A DNA stretch of 64,000 bases from Inonotus obliquus (Eukaryota; Basidiomycota; Agaricomycetes; Hymenochaetales; Hymenochaetaceae), in assembly GCA_032164295.1 (NCBI GenBank), contig JAJHTX010000010.1, positions 1,550,001 to 1,614,000 of the forward strand, written 5' to 3'. Position 1 is the first letter of the stretch; each line of letters opens with the position of its first letter. Positions 1 through 10,996 of this stretch are shown in pieces. Under the pieces are notes generated by a model. The model had not been told where the DNA came from. It saw only the letters and a program-made list of their open reading frames with translations, and did not search any database. Made by a program: the position numbers and the translations under genes.

Positions 1-135
1 AGTATGAGCACGATATCGATTGACGAGTTGCTTACGCCGCCGGAAAGCCCTATCGGTACTGAAATGGACGTCACGGACTACCACAGATCGCTGGTCGACG
101 AGTGGAGGTTTCGTTTCGCGAAGACCGACGCTTAG
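1..135 (+). CDS. 3' end of an unidentified gene (partial)
   Basis: Frame 1 is open from the window edge to a TAG at 133-135 and gives about 44 residues, with a PPESP motif, an acidic middle and a basic/aromatic end (DEWRFRFAKTDA). Base composition and codon use look coding. The gene enters from the left, so neither its start nor its family can be judged. It could also be the last exon of a longer multi-exon gene. Confidence 0.45.
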   Translation, partial: SMSTISIDELLTPPESPIGTEMDVTDYHRSLVDEWRFRFAKTDA

Positions 136-1198
136 TCGCCTTCAGGGAGCTGGACTCCTTGAGGGCGGGGGGGGGAGGGGAGGGGAGTGGAGTGGAGTGC
201 GTTGCGAAGCACCTGTATTGGAAAGGGATAATCCTGTAAATTGTCAGCAGCAGGTTCTGCTTGACACCATCCGCTGGTCGGATTGGACGTATTCCTGTAA
301 GCATCCCTTTTCCAGCGAAAGATATCATGTATGTCGCCGGGCTGGTCCTGGCGGCTTTGCTTCGCGCGGGCGCACCGTCGACTGGTTTCGACGCTTCGCT
401 GTCATCACGGGGTTCGGTCGTCTGGCACGGCATGAACTTCAATGGCGATGGAAAGACGCTGGTCGTCGACGGGATGTGCAGAATATTCACGCGAATGCCA
501 CCGGTTGGCTCTTCGGAATGAGGAGAGATTGGGCGAGGAGAAGTAAAAGATGAGTTCCAATTCTTTCCCTCGTCTCTTTTCTGTCATCCCCCTTCGTCCT
601 ACTCGTCCCACAGGACTGCGGGTGGGGACAGCCTGACGGCCGAGTATCCCTACCCACCGTTCAGTGGGTCTTGTAGATGCGGAGGGAGATGCGGAGGAGT
701 CGCTTTCTTTGATCGAAAGAAACGAACACCATTGACTGATTAATTCCCGTGGCTGACGGAGGCGTGTTCGCTTCTGTCAACCACGGGTCCCCACCCCCGC
801 AGGTGCCGACGTTTTCGATTATACGTGGTACGCTGGACGTCCATGCATCAAGTCTCGCTCGCTCGCGTCGCATGACGACTTCGTCCAGACATACAAGTCT
901 CGCGTTCGAACCCTCCCCGGAGAAGGACTAGTTTTTATACTGTTTTTGCAATCTTGAGACTCTTGAAGGACATTGTCTGTTGTGCAATTAGCCGCATGTA
1001 TGTATAGGAGTTTTGTATTGCGCACGCGCCAGAATTTGTGTTTTGCATTCTCATAAAAATTGCATTGTGTGGGACAAGCAAGTGTGTAGCAAAGCTATTA
1101 TGAGCGTAACAACAACGCATTCCATGGACTGAGTGGTCATCATGAAGAATTTAAAACAAACGCAAGTGTAATCCAGAGCAGAGCGCGTCTCACCGTAA
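136..1198. other. Intergenic stretch, no supported gene
   Basis: Contains a G-rich run near 167-200 and overlapping short frames on both strands. The plus-strand frame at 261-521 (86 residues with a hydrophobic patch MYVAGLVLAALLRAG) is the only one that looks mildly protein-like, but it has no recognisable domain or supporting splice signals. A TSS or terminator cannot be assigned. The GTPase domain expected for the minus-strand gene to the right was looked for here and not found. Confidence 0.4.
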
Positions 1199-2551
1199 TT
1201 AAATATTTACGAAATCAAGAAAGGCCTCCTCGACTGATAACTTGCGTACGACGAGTGCCTCAACTATGTATCGACGCTCGGTTGGGTCATCGGGCGTCAG
1301 GATACCATTGTGCATCACGTCGTTGCAGACGTCTACACTCCCCGTGCTGCTGGATCTGCTAATCGTGGTCTCCTGCAGGCAACGAAGCGACTGGGGGGAA
1401 CATTCGTCGTCGTCATCATTGAGGGACAACATCGCAGCTGCAGCTTCGATATCGTCGAGGGCCTTCAGGTGCACACTACTTGTAACGGTATCAGCACCTG
1501 GAGAATTGGAGACCGACTCGCCGTCCGGTCCGCCGTTATCAACATCATCGACAACCAGTTGAGGCATCTGTGTCTGCGGAACACGCCTCAACTCCGTCTT
1601 GGCCTTTCCTATCTTCTGGTCAGATTGCCTGGGCTCCGGCACATCTAAAGGTGCACTTGGAGCGTGCAGAGATGTAAGGTCCAGTGAGAACATCTCGTCC
1701 GACGGTGCGTGTTTGAGTCTTGGAGGCGTTGCTTGTGGTGTCGGAGTACGTCGGCGATGCGGACGTGGCTTGTACACGGAAGCAATTTCGAAGTCAAGAT
1801 CCGTTCCAATCGATCCGCAGTCATCTCCAGCCGGTGAGTCACATGAACCATTAGTTGTCTTGGAGTAAGAAATTCCTGAGCGGTGCAGTATGAAAACTCC
1901 GGGAGAAAGATGGGTGAGGGAAGAGTTGCGAAATGGGTCCTCTTCGATCTCGATGGTAGGATGCCCAGAATCCTCATCGGTACCTGCGCTCGACGGGGGC
2001 GTTTCGACGTAGTCCGCTACTCGCACTTTATGCATGCGCATCGCGCCGTCGGCGATCTTGCCGTTCGTTCCACTGCTTTTGACAGCCGCTACTAGAGCCG
2101 GTGGTAATTCAATCTCCTTCACAACGATTACTGATGCACCGATCTCGCCCGCCATTTCTTCCAATGTCTGTAGAGACTGTTCGAGGTGTGTGCGTGAGAG
2201 ACCGACTAACTGGCCAGAATCCGCGACTCCGAGCTCGTAGTACGCCTGACCACCGCCCTCGAGCAATCGCCATTTGAGCTGAGTGACCAAGCGTGTGAAT
2301 CTCTCAGTGGATGGGTTCAAGAGACGCAATTTGTACTCGACATTTCCCTGCCATTAGAAACCCGTTTGGTCAGCATTTCACACTCTGTCAGAACGCTGGC
2401 GATGCACCTCCTCCACTTCCGGAACTAGCTTCGGCACAATACCCGGACTTCTAGCCGGTTCTATGGCAGGAGAAGCAGGGTCAGACCTTGAGAGAATCCC
2501 ATCCCACGGACTCCCAGTACGTGGACTCTCGGACTCCGACTCCCCAAACAT
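1199..2551 (-). pseudogene. GTPBP1/GTPBP2-like GTP-binding protein, truncated before the GTPase domain
   Basis: GTPBP1/2 are translational-type GTPases linked to mRNA decay and ribosome rescue. I read exon 1 from an ATG at 2551 to about 2408 (ends GIVPKLVPEVEE), a 60-nt intron with acceptor CAG at 2350-2348, and exon 2 from 2347. Exon 2 opens with GNVEYKLRLLNPS, then LVTQLKWRLLEGGGQAYYEL and DSGQLVGLSRTHLEQSLQTL, the family's N-terminal block. A long low-complexity, acidic and Ser/Pro-rich middle follows. It ends RRYIVEALVVRKLSVEEAFLDFVNI, the segment that in the family leads straight into the G1 P-loop (VAVLGN-x-D-x-GKS). Here a TAA follows at once and no GTPase domain exists within the 1.2 kb downstream. 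Either a donor site at GTAAAT is used and the rest lies outside, or the gene is broken. I favour broken. Confidence 0.72.
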
Positions 2552-3483
2552 GCAATACGGGGAGAGCCAAGGGATTAAAGGAATGACAGAGATATCAGGT
2601 GTTAAAGAGAAGAAAGATAGCGATGATCTGCTTGGCCGCGCTGGTAACTATATTCGAGTTATCATGTCTTTGCAGTAGGTCGTCGCAGGAAGCAAAGAGG
2701 CAGACGTCCTGAGTACTGTGCTTTAAGCAGCCAGCAATATTAGATTACATAATCTGCAGTGTGACTCATTCTTAGTCACCTGACATGAGACTGGAAGTAA
2801 CCGTGAGAAAACGGGATTTCAAGCTGTTCTATTTTTATGCGTCGAACTTTGAAGTACATCTCGCAAAATGGTATTGTGGTCTTGTCAACTGGCCAAAGTC
2901 GTATACCTTTGGACGCTATCAGTAACATACCTGCATCTCGACCTACCGATACACCCACGCCACCGACTTCTTTCCCAAGGATACGATACCATTTTTTTAA
3001 TTCCTCGTTCTTGAATGGGAAAGTGGTTCATCAGAGTACGTGATGCCCAGTAGGCAATACTGTCCTCAGTCCGAGCTCTGTGCCCAACTTGGATTCTCCG
3101 GCGCGGGAAACGGCTATGGCCTGGGAGCCGGTTTGAAGGTCCCATTATTCTTGAAGACGATATCCAGTCCACCTATTGGCGACCTCATTCCGTCCGGCAT
3201 GGTCGCGCGTTAGAAGTGTGGGAGTCTCAAGTGATGGATATATGGTCTCCTATGATTTCATCCTCTGAATAATAAGGTTGATAAAGAAATTAATTGAAAA
3301 TCAGTTGACCAGGCGTAGGGCGCTAAAGTCGAGAAAATTATTTCAAAGGTCCCGTTTTGCAATCAAACTAATTCCACTTTTGTTTCTATAGCGAGGATTT
3401 GTCATGATGCGATTCTATCAATACATACATACTTAAACGTGAAAGAAAAGTCCGGGACGCAAGCCTGTTCCTCCCTCGCTTTG
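2552..3483. other. Intergenic region upstream of NLR1
   Basis: Lies between the divergent GTPBP-like gene and NLR1 and must hold both promoters. A plus-strand frame at 3042-3212 (MPSRQYCPQSELCAQLGF...) of about 56 residues is free of stops but matches nothing I recognise. An AT-rich tract sits at 3240-3300. No convincing TATA box or repeat was seen. Confidence 0.35.
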
Positions 3484-6400
3484 ATGTCTGCGGAGTTCTG
3501 CCTGACAGGTACGATTTCCTTTATTTTCAATCTCGCCGCTCGTCTCGCCTAACTCCTGATGTAGTGCTACGCGCAGAAGTCTTGCAATGGAATCAGCCAC
3601 TGCACAGTAGTGTGCCAGATCCCTATGTGGAAGTGAGATTCGGAAATGTTACCAAACATACCAGGGTATTCAAGGAAAGCGTCTTTCCGGTCTGGAATGA
3701 ACCTCTTACTTTGTAGGTGTATACATATTTATATTAAAGTCAGTGTTCGTTTGAAGCATTATTCGTAGTTCTTCCCCGGATGACTCTGCGGGGTTCGAAA
3801 TTCAGATCAAACATAGGTCGTCGTGGTTCTCCGACTCGTGTATTGGTTTCGCCAGCGCTCAGCTTTCCGACTTGATGGCTGAATGTCACGGTGCCAATGG
3901 AGAAAGTAGCCCACATACATCTTTACTCTTCACGCTCATAAGGCTGACCTATACTCTTCTATAGCTTGCTTGAGTCTCTCGGCGCTGGGGGCCACGAAGT
4001 CTATCGTCACAGCTCGTATCTTTCTGCATTTAGAAGGCTCTACTGAGATGAGAAGTGTGGAAAGGAGTGTCAGAGAAGCCGTAAAGGACGTTCAACAGTT
4101 CCGAATCGATGGTACGGGAAAGGTACCTACTGGTGCGCAGTTAGTGGACGACGGTGTCGCCCAGCTGAGCGGCCAGGGAGAGCTATATCTTGCGATAGGA
4201 GGGTTGTTGTCAAAATTGGAGACGTTTCGAGGTGCCATTGATGTCGTGTCAGAAGTACGTCCGTGCCATCGTCCAAACTCTCGGTTGATACTAACGCTTC
4301 ACAGATAGATCCCTATTTAAATGTTGCATGGACATTGACCTCGTCTGTGTACAAGGTATGTTTGTAATTTACACTCTGCATACCTATTGTGTGACGCATG
4401 TCTTGTGATTTTTGCAGGCAGTGGAAGATGTCTTCCAAACCGACAAGAAGCTTGTCCAGCTCGTTCGCTCAATGGAGAGTACCCTTTCCTACGCCCGTGA
4501 CTTAGAAACACTCCCAGACAAGGCGCCTAGCCTTCAACAGCCAATCGAAGACCTCTTGAAGCAAACCATAGAATGTTGTCTGTTTGTCCGTCAGTATACT
4601 AGTCTCAACTTTCTTGGTAAGTTCAGGTATTCATTATCTACCCTTCACAATAAAGGCCTAATCCTGGTCAGGTCGGTTGCTCGATACTGAGGCGAAACAA
4701 AAGATAGATGAATTCGAACGAGCGTTAGATGACTTCCGAAAGGAAATAGATTCCGGTACAATCAGTCATTCAGCCGTCGTTTCATCACGGGTGCTGCAAG
4801 GAATGGACCAAATCAGTTAGTACCTTCTTCATGCCATTCGTAGGTATCGACTAATAAGTCTCTATCAGTACAGCACCAGAGGTTGTCCGTGCTACGAGAA
4901 AGGCTGGCTCCAGCTTCGTTCAATGCATACGACCGTCCTGTATGCCTGGCAGAGACCCGCAAGGAACTGAGAAGACGTATACTTGAATGGGTATTTTCGG
5001 AAACGGAGCAAAACGTGTTCTGGCTATTTGGAGTTGCTGGCTCGGGAAAGAGTACCGTCAGCACGACAATAGCAAGCCAGCTCCGGGAGATGTCTCGCCT
5101 AGGCGCCTTTCTGTTCTTTGAGAGGGGGAAGAGTGATCCATCAACTGTTATCAGGACAATTGCCTACAAGCTCGCATTGTTCGACTCTTCTATTGGATCG
5201 AAAATTCTTTCGGAGATCGAAGGAGACAAGGACATTGCGACGGCGTCATCAGCGCATCAATTCAACAAGCTCCTGCTGCGACCTCTCCACGCCGCGGCGA
5301 AATCCGGCTCGGGCCCAATTGCCATTGTTCTTGATGGCCTCGATGAGTGCGGAACGCCAGAGACACGGAAGGGCTTAATGGAGCTTCTCCAGCGAGACTT
5401 ATCGAAGCTTCCCAGAGTTTTTCGCTTCCTTATTTCGAGCAGAAAAGAGCCCGACATCGACAAAGCTCTTACTTCGCGATCGGGGACAGTAGCTGCAATA
5501 GAGCTTGACTACACCTCAGTAACGAGCCAACGAGATGTCCTCTCCTACATTCACGCCGAAATGCATAGCGCTGTTCGAGAGCAGGTAGACGTACCTGCTG
5601 CCTGGCCGTGGGATGCCAACATGGCTTTGCTTGGCAAAGCTGCTGGTGGTCTGTTCGTTTGGGCTTCCACGGCAGTGAAGATGATCAAGAACAGTGATGA
5701 TCCATTCTATCGACTCGATTGCCTAGTAGCTGATTCGCGATCGTTGGCCAACTTCGGTCTGAACGAGCTGTACAGCACAGTACTTCGTGGTTCAGGAATT
5801 GACTGGGAGAGTACGAGGTCAAGAAATCGCTTTGAGAAGATCCTAGCGCTACTTCTTCTGAGCAAGGTTCCGCTATCAATCGACATAATCGACGGCTTCC
5901 TTGGTTTCCAGCTCCACGAGACTTCGCGTCTCGTCTTGTCAAAACTCGGAAGTTTACTCACGTATGCTCCCGGTGAACCCGTCAGCCTATTTCACGCCTC
6001 ATTCTCAGACTACCTAACATCACCCGAACGCTCCGACGATCCGTGGTTCATTGATATATCCGAAATGAAGAAAGTCGTCGCGGAGCGATGTTTGAGCGTC
6101 ATGCAAGACCTGTTGAAGTTTAATATTTGCGGCCTGGAATCATCTTCTGTGCGCAATGATGACGTCCCTGGACTTGCGGATCGCGTCAAGGCCAACATTA
6201 AACCACACTTGCGATATTCCTGTCTTTATTGGACCCAGCATCTCCTCGACATCCAGTGCTCCCCCGAGGTTGTGCGAAAGGTGTCAGCCTTCGCATATGA
6301 GCGCCTGTTGTTCTGGTTTGAAGTGCTAAGTTTACATGGAGAATTTGGGCGCTTGGCTGACCGCGCGCTTCTCGATGCAGCTACTTGGATAGAGGTGAGA

Positions 6401-8805
6401 CGTTCCTCATTATACTATCGATTTTGTAGCTGATTATTATGCAGCCTCATGACACAGATGTTGCAGCATTTTTCCGAGATGCCAGCAAACTCGCTGGTAG
6501 ATTCGTCTTGCCTGTAACGCAAAGCACACCGCATATCTACGTTTCGATGCTTCCTTTGTCGGAAAATGAATCACAGGTCTCGGACCATTATTTGAAACGC
6601 GCATCTTCCGTGGTACGGATGCAGAGAAGAGGAGTAAAGCGCCCGCCGATGTATTCGAAGGTACTGGAAGGTCATTCCGAAGGGGTCTGGTCTGTCGCGC
6701 TCTCATCAAATAGGAGGCACATTGCATCGGCATCCTGTGACGGCACTATCAGGGTCCGGAACGTTGACAACATGGAGGATGTTTTCCCACCCTTAGTCGG
6801 TCACTCCGGCGAAGTTACGTCCGTCAGTTTCTCACGCGACGGTAAACGAATCGTGTCAGGCTCCTGGGATTGCACAATACGGGTATGGGATGGCGAGAAG
6901 GGCGACCTTATCCTTTGCCTCAGCGGTGGTCACGACCACGGCATCAGGTCTGTTACATTCTCGCCTAACGGTTCAAAGATTGCTTCGGGATCCGCCGATG
7001 GAACTGTCGTTATCTGGGACGCCGAAACGGGAGAGATACTTTCACGCTTGTACCCGGGACATTCGGACCAAGTTCAATCTGTTGCCTTTTCTCCAGATGG
7101 CACTCGAATAGTCTCGGGCTCTGATGACGGGACAATCATCATCTGGGATGTGGTTAGCGGGAAACCTATTCTCGGACCTTTAGCCGGACATTTCGATGAG
7201 GTCAACTGTGTTGATTTTTCACCGGATGGGAAGTACGTTACCTCTGGGTCGACGGACTCGATTGTCAAAGTTTGGGATGCTGAGACGGGGGACACTGTCC
7301 TTTCTATGTATGGACACGTTCAGCGCGTTACGTCCGTCGCGTACTCCCCGTGCGGTACACGCATCGTCTCAGCATCTGACGACAAGTCAATAATCGTATG
7401 GGACGCGCAAAACGGGCACATGGTTTCCGGACCTTTCAAAGGGCACTCAGACACAGTTTGGTCTGTCGCATGGTTTCACGACGGGCGGTACATCGCATCA
7501 GGTTCCGCCGACAAGACTGTACGGATTTGGGATTCTACAGCTCAAACAGATAATTCCGAAACGTTCCAGGGACACGACGGCTTCATTACGTGTGTCGCGT
7601 TTTCACCTGATGGAAGTCGGATTGCGTCGGCGTCTAATGATGGGTTGATCATTGTTTGGGACTCTCAGAGCGGTGATGTCGCACTCGGGCCTATTCGTGG
7701 CCACGAATCCGTGGTTACTTGCGTAGCCTTCTCATCAGACAACCTACGACTTATCTCGGGCTCGGATGACAACACGATTAGGTTTTGGGACGCGAGAACT
7801 GGTACAGCTCTTTTCGATCCCTTATATGGACACACGGACAACGTCACTTGCTTTACCATCTCACCGGATAATTCGATAATGATATCCGGTTCCGAAGACA
7901 AGACGATTATAGTATGGGATGTACAAACCCGACAACGCGTTTCTAGTCCACGTCCACGTCCACTCTGCGGTCATTCAGAAGGTGTTAGATCTGTGGTTTT
8001 CTCGCCTAACGGGAAGGTACTCGCATCGGGCGCGCGCGATGGGACTGTTGTGATTTGGGATACGGAGAGTTGGAAGGTCATTAAAGTCTTGAGAGGACAC
8101 ACCGACGTCATCAACACCGTCTGTTTCTCACCAGACGGTACGAGATTATACTCCGGTTCAGAAGACGGTACTATTATCTCTTGGAACGTGGTGGAGAAGG
8201 ATTCGGATTCGGATTATACCGTCATTGGCCATTTCAGAGGACATCAATCAGGTATTTGGCCAGTCGTCGTTTCGCGAGATGGGAAATATATCATATCTGG
8301 TTCGATGGATAGTACTATACGAATTTGGGATACGACATCTAGACGACTGATATGCGAACCTCTTGAGGGACATGCAAGTTGGGTGTTGACAGTTGCTATT
8401 TCTCCGGACGGTTCGAGACTCGCTTCGGGGGCGTTTGATAATACGATTAGGGTATGGGATGTCTCGGACCTTCTTCTGCATCCTCCTCCAGACGAACATG
8501 ACGCAGCTATCGTTATAGAATCGAAAGACACAGACACCAAGAAGGACGTGGATCACGAGTCCTCGGATTGGATCTTAGGTGATGGTGGATGGATAATAGG
8601 CGTAGGCGAACATTCACATCCACACCCATATGCACATGGTAGAAATGATTTACTCCTATGGATCCCCCCGGATCTTCGTCTAGGTCTTCTCCGACCTCGA
8701 AACACTGCCGTTTTCAGTTGTGGCTTTTCTGTAAAGATTGATTTTAGAAAAGCGGCTTTGGGTGAACGATGGATGGAATGTTTCAGTTTCAGTACTTGTA
8801 GGTAG
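3484..8805 (+). CDS. NLR1: C2-NACHT-WD40 NOD-like receptor
   Basis: Nine exons give about 1626 aa: 3484-3508, 3565-3712, 3769-3905, 3965-4254, 4305-4355, 4418-4616, 4672-4815, 4869-6394, 6445-8805, all with GT-AG introns and matching phase. Residues 1-100 form a C2-like domain (DPYVEVRFGNVTKHTRVF, PVWNEPLTF). A helical linker follows, then NACHT with Walker A GVAGSGKST (about 385-393) and Walker B IVLDGLDECG (about 480). Exon 9 holds 14 WD40 repeats of the GH...SPDG...SGS-D-TI--WD type, enough for two seven-bladed propellers, and a conserved tail (LLWIPPDLR...RNTAVFS...ALGERWMECF). Family knowledge: such STAND proteins are fungal non-self or incompatibility receptors that bind a ligand through the WD repeats and oligomerise through NACHT. 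It is the most divergent of the four copies here and has no visible damage. Confidence 0.93.
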
Positions 8806-8857
8806 TTAGTTGTACACGGTTTACTTTTGGAGGAGTAGGTCTGGAGTGGAGTAGAGT

Positions 8858-8911
8858 ATGGATGTGGACGTGGATGTCGATGTCGATGTCGATGTCGATG
8901 TCGATGTGGAC
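8858..8911 (+). repeat. Hexanucleotide microsatellite (GATGTC/GATGTG)n
   Basis: About nine copies of a six-base unit lie some 50 bp past the NLR1 stop codon. It would encode a (Asp-Val)n run if translated, and the ORF across it is a product of the repeat, not a gene. Confidence 0.85.
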
Positions 8912-9112
8912 ATCCGGGTATCCGGCTTTTCCTACCTTGATAATCCCCATCCTCGCGATTCACGAAGAAATTATCTAATTGTAAAATGTACTTTTTACCC
9001 TTTACCTTTTAGTTCGATACGGTCGTGGCCGTGCTATCAATATAGAGCCTGAGGCGTGTAAAATTGTAAGATTGACTATAGCAGCGGCGCTATAAAATAA
9101 GAGATAAGAGGC

Positions 9113-9695
9113 TAGAGCTAGGATCAACTTTAATAGCATTCATATTCGTGCTTGACTCGGACGGTAGCAGAGAAGTAGGACGACTCGGAAACGAATAATT
9201 CGACTGATATTCACCAGAATCCAGGGAAATTCATAATACAAAATCATTGTACTCTAGTTTAGTTCAGAAGATGTTTTTTTTCAGAAGACGGTACTATTAT
9301 TTCGTTTCGTTTCTTGGAACGTGATGGAGTCATGGAGAAGGATTTGGATTTGGATTTGGGTTATACGGTATACCGTCATTTCGTCATTTCGTCAGTCAAG
9401 TTGGTCTTTTTAGAAATTAGAGGACATCGGACGTCGGCATATCAGTCAGGTATGTATTCGGCCACTGGCCACTCGCCAATCGTCGTTTCACGGATCACGA
9501 GATGGGAGATGGGAGATATGTCCGATTCTGAGTCGATGGATAGTACTATACGAAGCTACGAAATCGCGAAATTACGAATTAGGGATGTATTACTTACTAT
9601 CCAGAAGCCAGAAGACTGATATAAGAGCTGGGAGCTAGGATCAACTTTGATAGCATTTCTATAGACTATTCGCGCTTGACTCGGACGGTAACAAA
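9113..9695 (+). repeat. Pair of diverged direct repeats flanking the WD duplicate
   Basis: A block of about 60 bp beginning GAGCTAGGATCAACTTT and running into GCTTGACTCGGACGGTA occurs at 9113-9175 and again, diverged, at 9627-9695. The two copies bracket the WD-repeat duplicate at 9275-9560, so a stretch of about 510 bp of NLR1 3' flank plus coding sequence was probably duplicated together. Confidence 0.6.
9275..9560 (+). pseudogene. Decayed duplicate of NLR1 WD repeats 12-13
   Basis: Blocks in the same order as NLR1 8160-8325 recur here: CAGAAGACGGTACTATTAT, CTTGGAACGTG, GGAGAAGGATT, TATACCGTCAT, AGAGGACATC, CAATCGTCGTTTCAC and GATGGATAGTACTATACGAA. Small tandem expansions separate them (TTTCG, GGATTT, CATTTCGT, GATGGGA), so the reading frame is lost. 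It shows that single WD repeats of this gene get copied at DNA level. Confidence 0.75.
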
Positions 9696-10056
9696 GTCCA
9701 GACAAGTATGGCTAAGAGAAATCAACAGATCAGATCAGAAGCTATCAGGTAAATTCGGAAATTCAATGAATGAGTCAAACCAAACTATAATAACGAAGAA
9801 AAGTCAGTGGGTGAGAAGAGTAGAACAGAATGGTTCTTGTGGAATGAGAAGGGGTTCAAGTCAAGAGAGAGATTGAAAGTTGATAATCATGAGATGGAGC
9901 GGGTATACAATAAAGTTGCGTTGAAAAAAAAGAGAAAGCGAGTAACAATAACAAAGTCCGTTCAGCTTATCGCCCTAAAGTTCAAGCTACCAAAGATCAA
10001 AAACAAAAAACAAAAAAATCAACGAACACGACGATTCATACAATATTCGTCCTACC
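9696..10056. other. Intergenic, A/T-rich, no gene seen
   Basis: An A-rich plus strand (AAAAAAAAGAGAAAG, CAAAAACAAAAAACAAAAAAATC) precedes the 3' end of the cupredoxin gene. Read on the minus strand it is a T-rich 3' flank. No coding or RNA signal was recognised. Confidence 0.4.
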
Positions 10057-10887
10057 CTAGAGAAGTGAAAGCGCGAAGCCAAGGAAAGCAAGTGGAAGAG
10101 TTGAAAACATCGTGAATGTGAATGTACTCTGTGCGTCTGAGGAGGATTCGTCCGAGCTGGAGGACGTAGATGTGGATGTGGATGCTGACGTTCCTGAGGC
10201 AGAAGTTGAGGTAGCGGCCGATCCGTTCAACCGTTGCGCGTTTCTCTAAAACGTCAAGGTGTTAAATACAATCAACAAACACATGACGAATAGATAGAAG
10301 AAAGAAAGAAAGACAACTTACCACGAACCCAGCAAGCGTCTGAAGACTACTCTCGTTACTATTAATAACACCAACAGCTCCCGATCCACACGCTCCAAGC
10401 GCTTTATCATAAAACCATATAGGTTCGTTGACATTGGAGTCGAGGATAGGAACGGAAAGGATGGTTATCGAAGTCCCGTTGTCGGTCGGACGAAAATCGG
10501 AGTCGAAGCCGTTGATGGTGATGTTTGTGTCGTGGGCGGGTTGACAGGGAGATGCAAAGGTGGATTGAGTTGCGCTGTGGTTTCCGGAGGTGACTGTAAC
10601 ACATAACACCGAGTAGAGTGAGAAGGAAGAGGAGAAAAAGACGGGTGGATGGACGTACAGTTGAAGAAGACGATGTCACCGACTTGTGCTGTGACGAGTT
10701 GAGGTGAAAACGTGGTTGTGTTATCTGAACTAGTATAATTCGCTCCTCCAACTTGAATGAAGATGTCTTCTGCTGCTGCGAGTTTCAGGCTCCCAGCGAG
10801 CTAACACGAAAAAAACGACATTAGCTTTTTTTATGAGAAGAGAAACAGAGTACGTACGAGGAGGAGAGAGGAGAAGGCGATGTGCAT
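10057..10887 (-). CDS. GPI-anchored extracellular cupredoxin-like protein
   Basis: Four exons on the minus strand: 10887-10858, 10800-10659, 10593-10322, 10245-10057. Exon 1 plus the start of exon 2 encode a secretion signal (MHIAFSSLLLLAGSLKLAAA). The mature part reads VGGANYTSSDNTTTFSPQ, then VGDIVFFN joined to FTSGNHSATQSTFASPC, the plastocyanin-like pattern of fungal 'extracellular serine-rich' proteins (a His and a Cys in the copper-site region), then NEPIWFYDKALGACGSGAVGVIN. The last exon is Ser/Thr-rich (SASTSTSTSSSSDESSSDA) and ends in a hydrophobic tail (PLAFLGFALSLL), typical of a GPI-anchor signal. It probably sits at the cell wall or plasma membrane. Copper binding is inferred from the family: the usual His-Cys-His-Met set is not fully evident. 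Confidence 0.85.
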
Positions 10888-10984
10888 GGCGAGTTGAACA
10901 CCTGGATGGTAAAAAAGGACAGGACGTGCACGTAGAGTGGCACAGGGAGCAAAGTGGGAGGGAGAAAAAGACGAGAAGGCTGTT

Positions 10985-10996
10985 GAATATATATAC
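10985..10996 (-). promoter_or_regulatory. TATA-like element of the cupredoxin gene
   Basis: The minus-strand sequence AAGTATATATATTC lies about 100 bp upstream of the cupredoxin ATG, a normal position for a fungal TATA box. The region between is pyrimidine-rich on the coding strand. Confidence 0.5.

Noticed and set aside
880..930. Possible tRNA (GTTCGAACCC motif)
   Set aside because: A B-box-like word only; no A box at the right distance and no acceptor or anticodon stems could be drawn.
8858..9052. ORF with an Asp-Val repeat
   Set aside because: It is the translation of a hexanucleotide microsatellite past the NLR1 stop codon.
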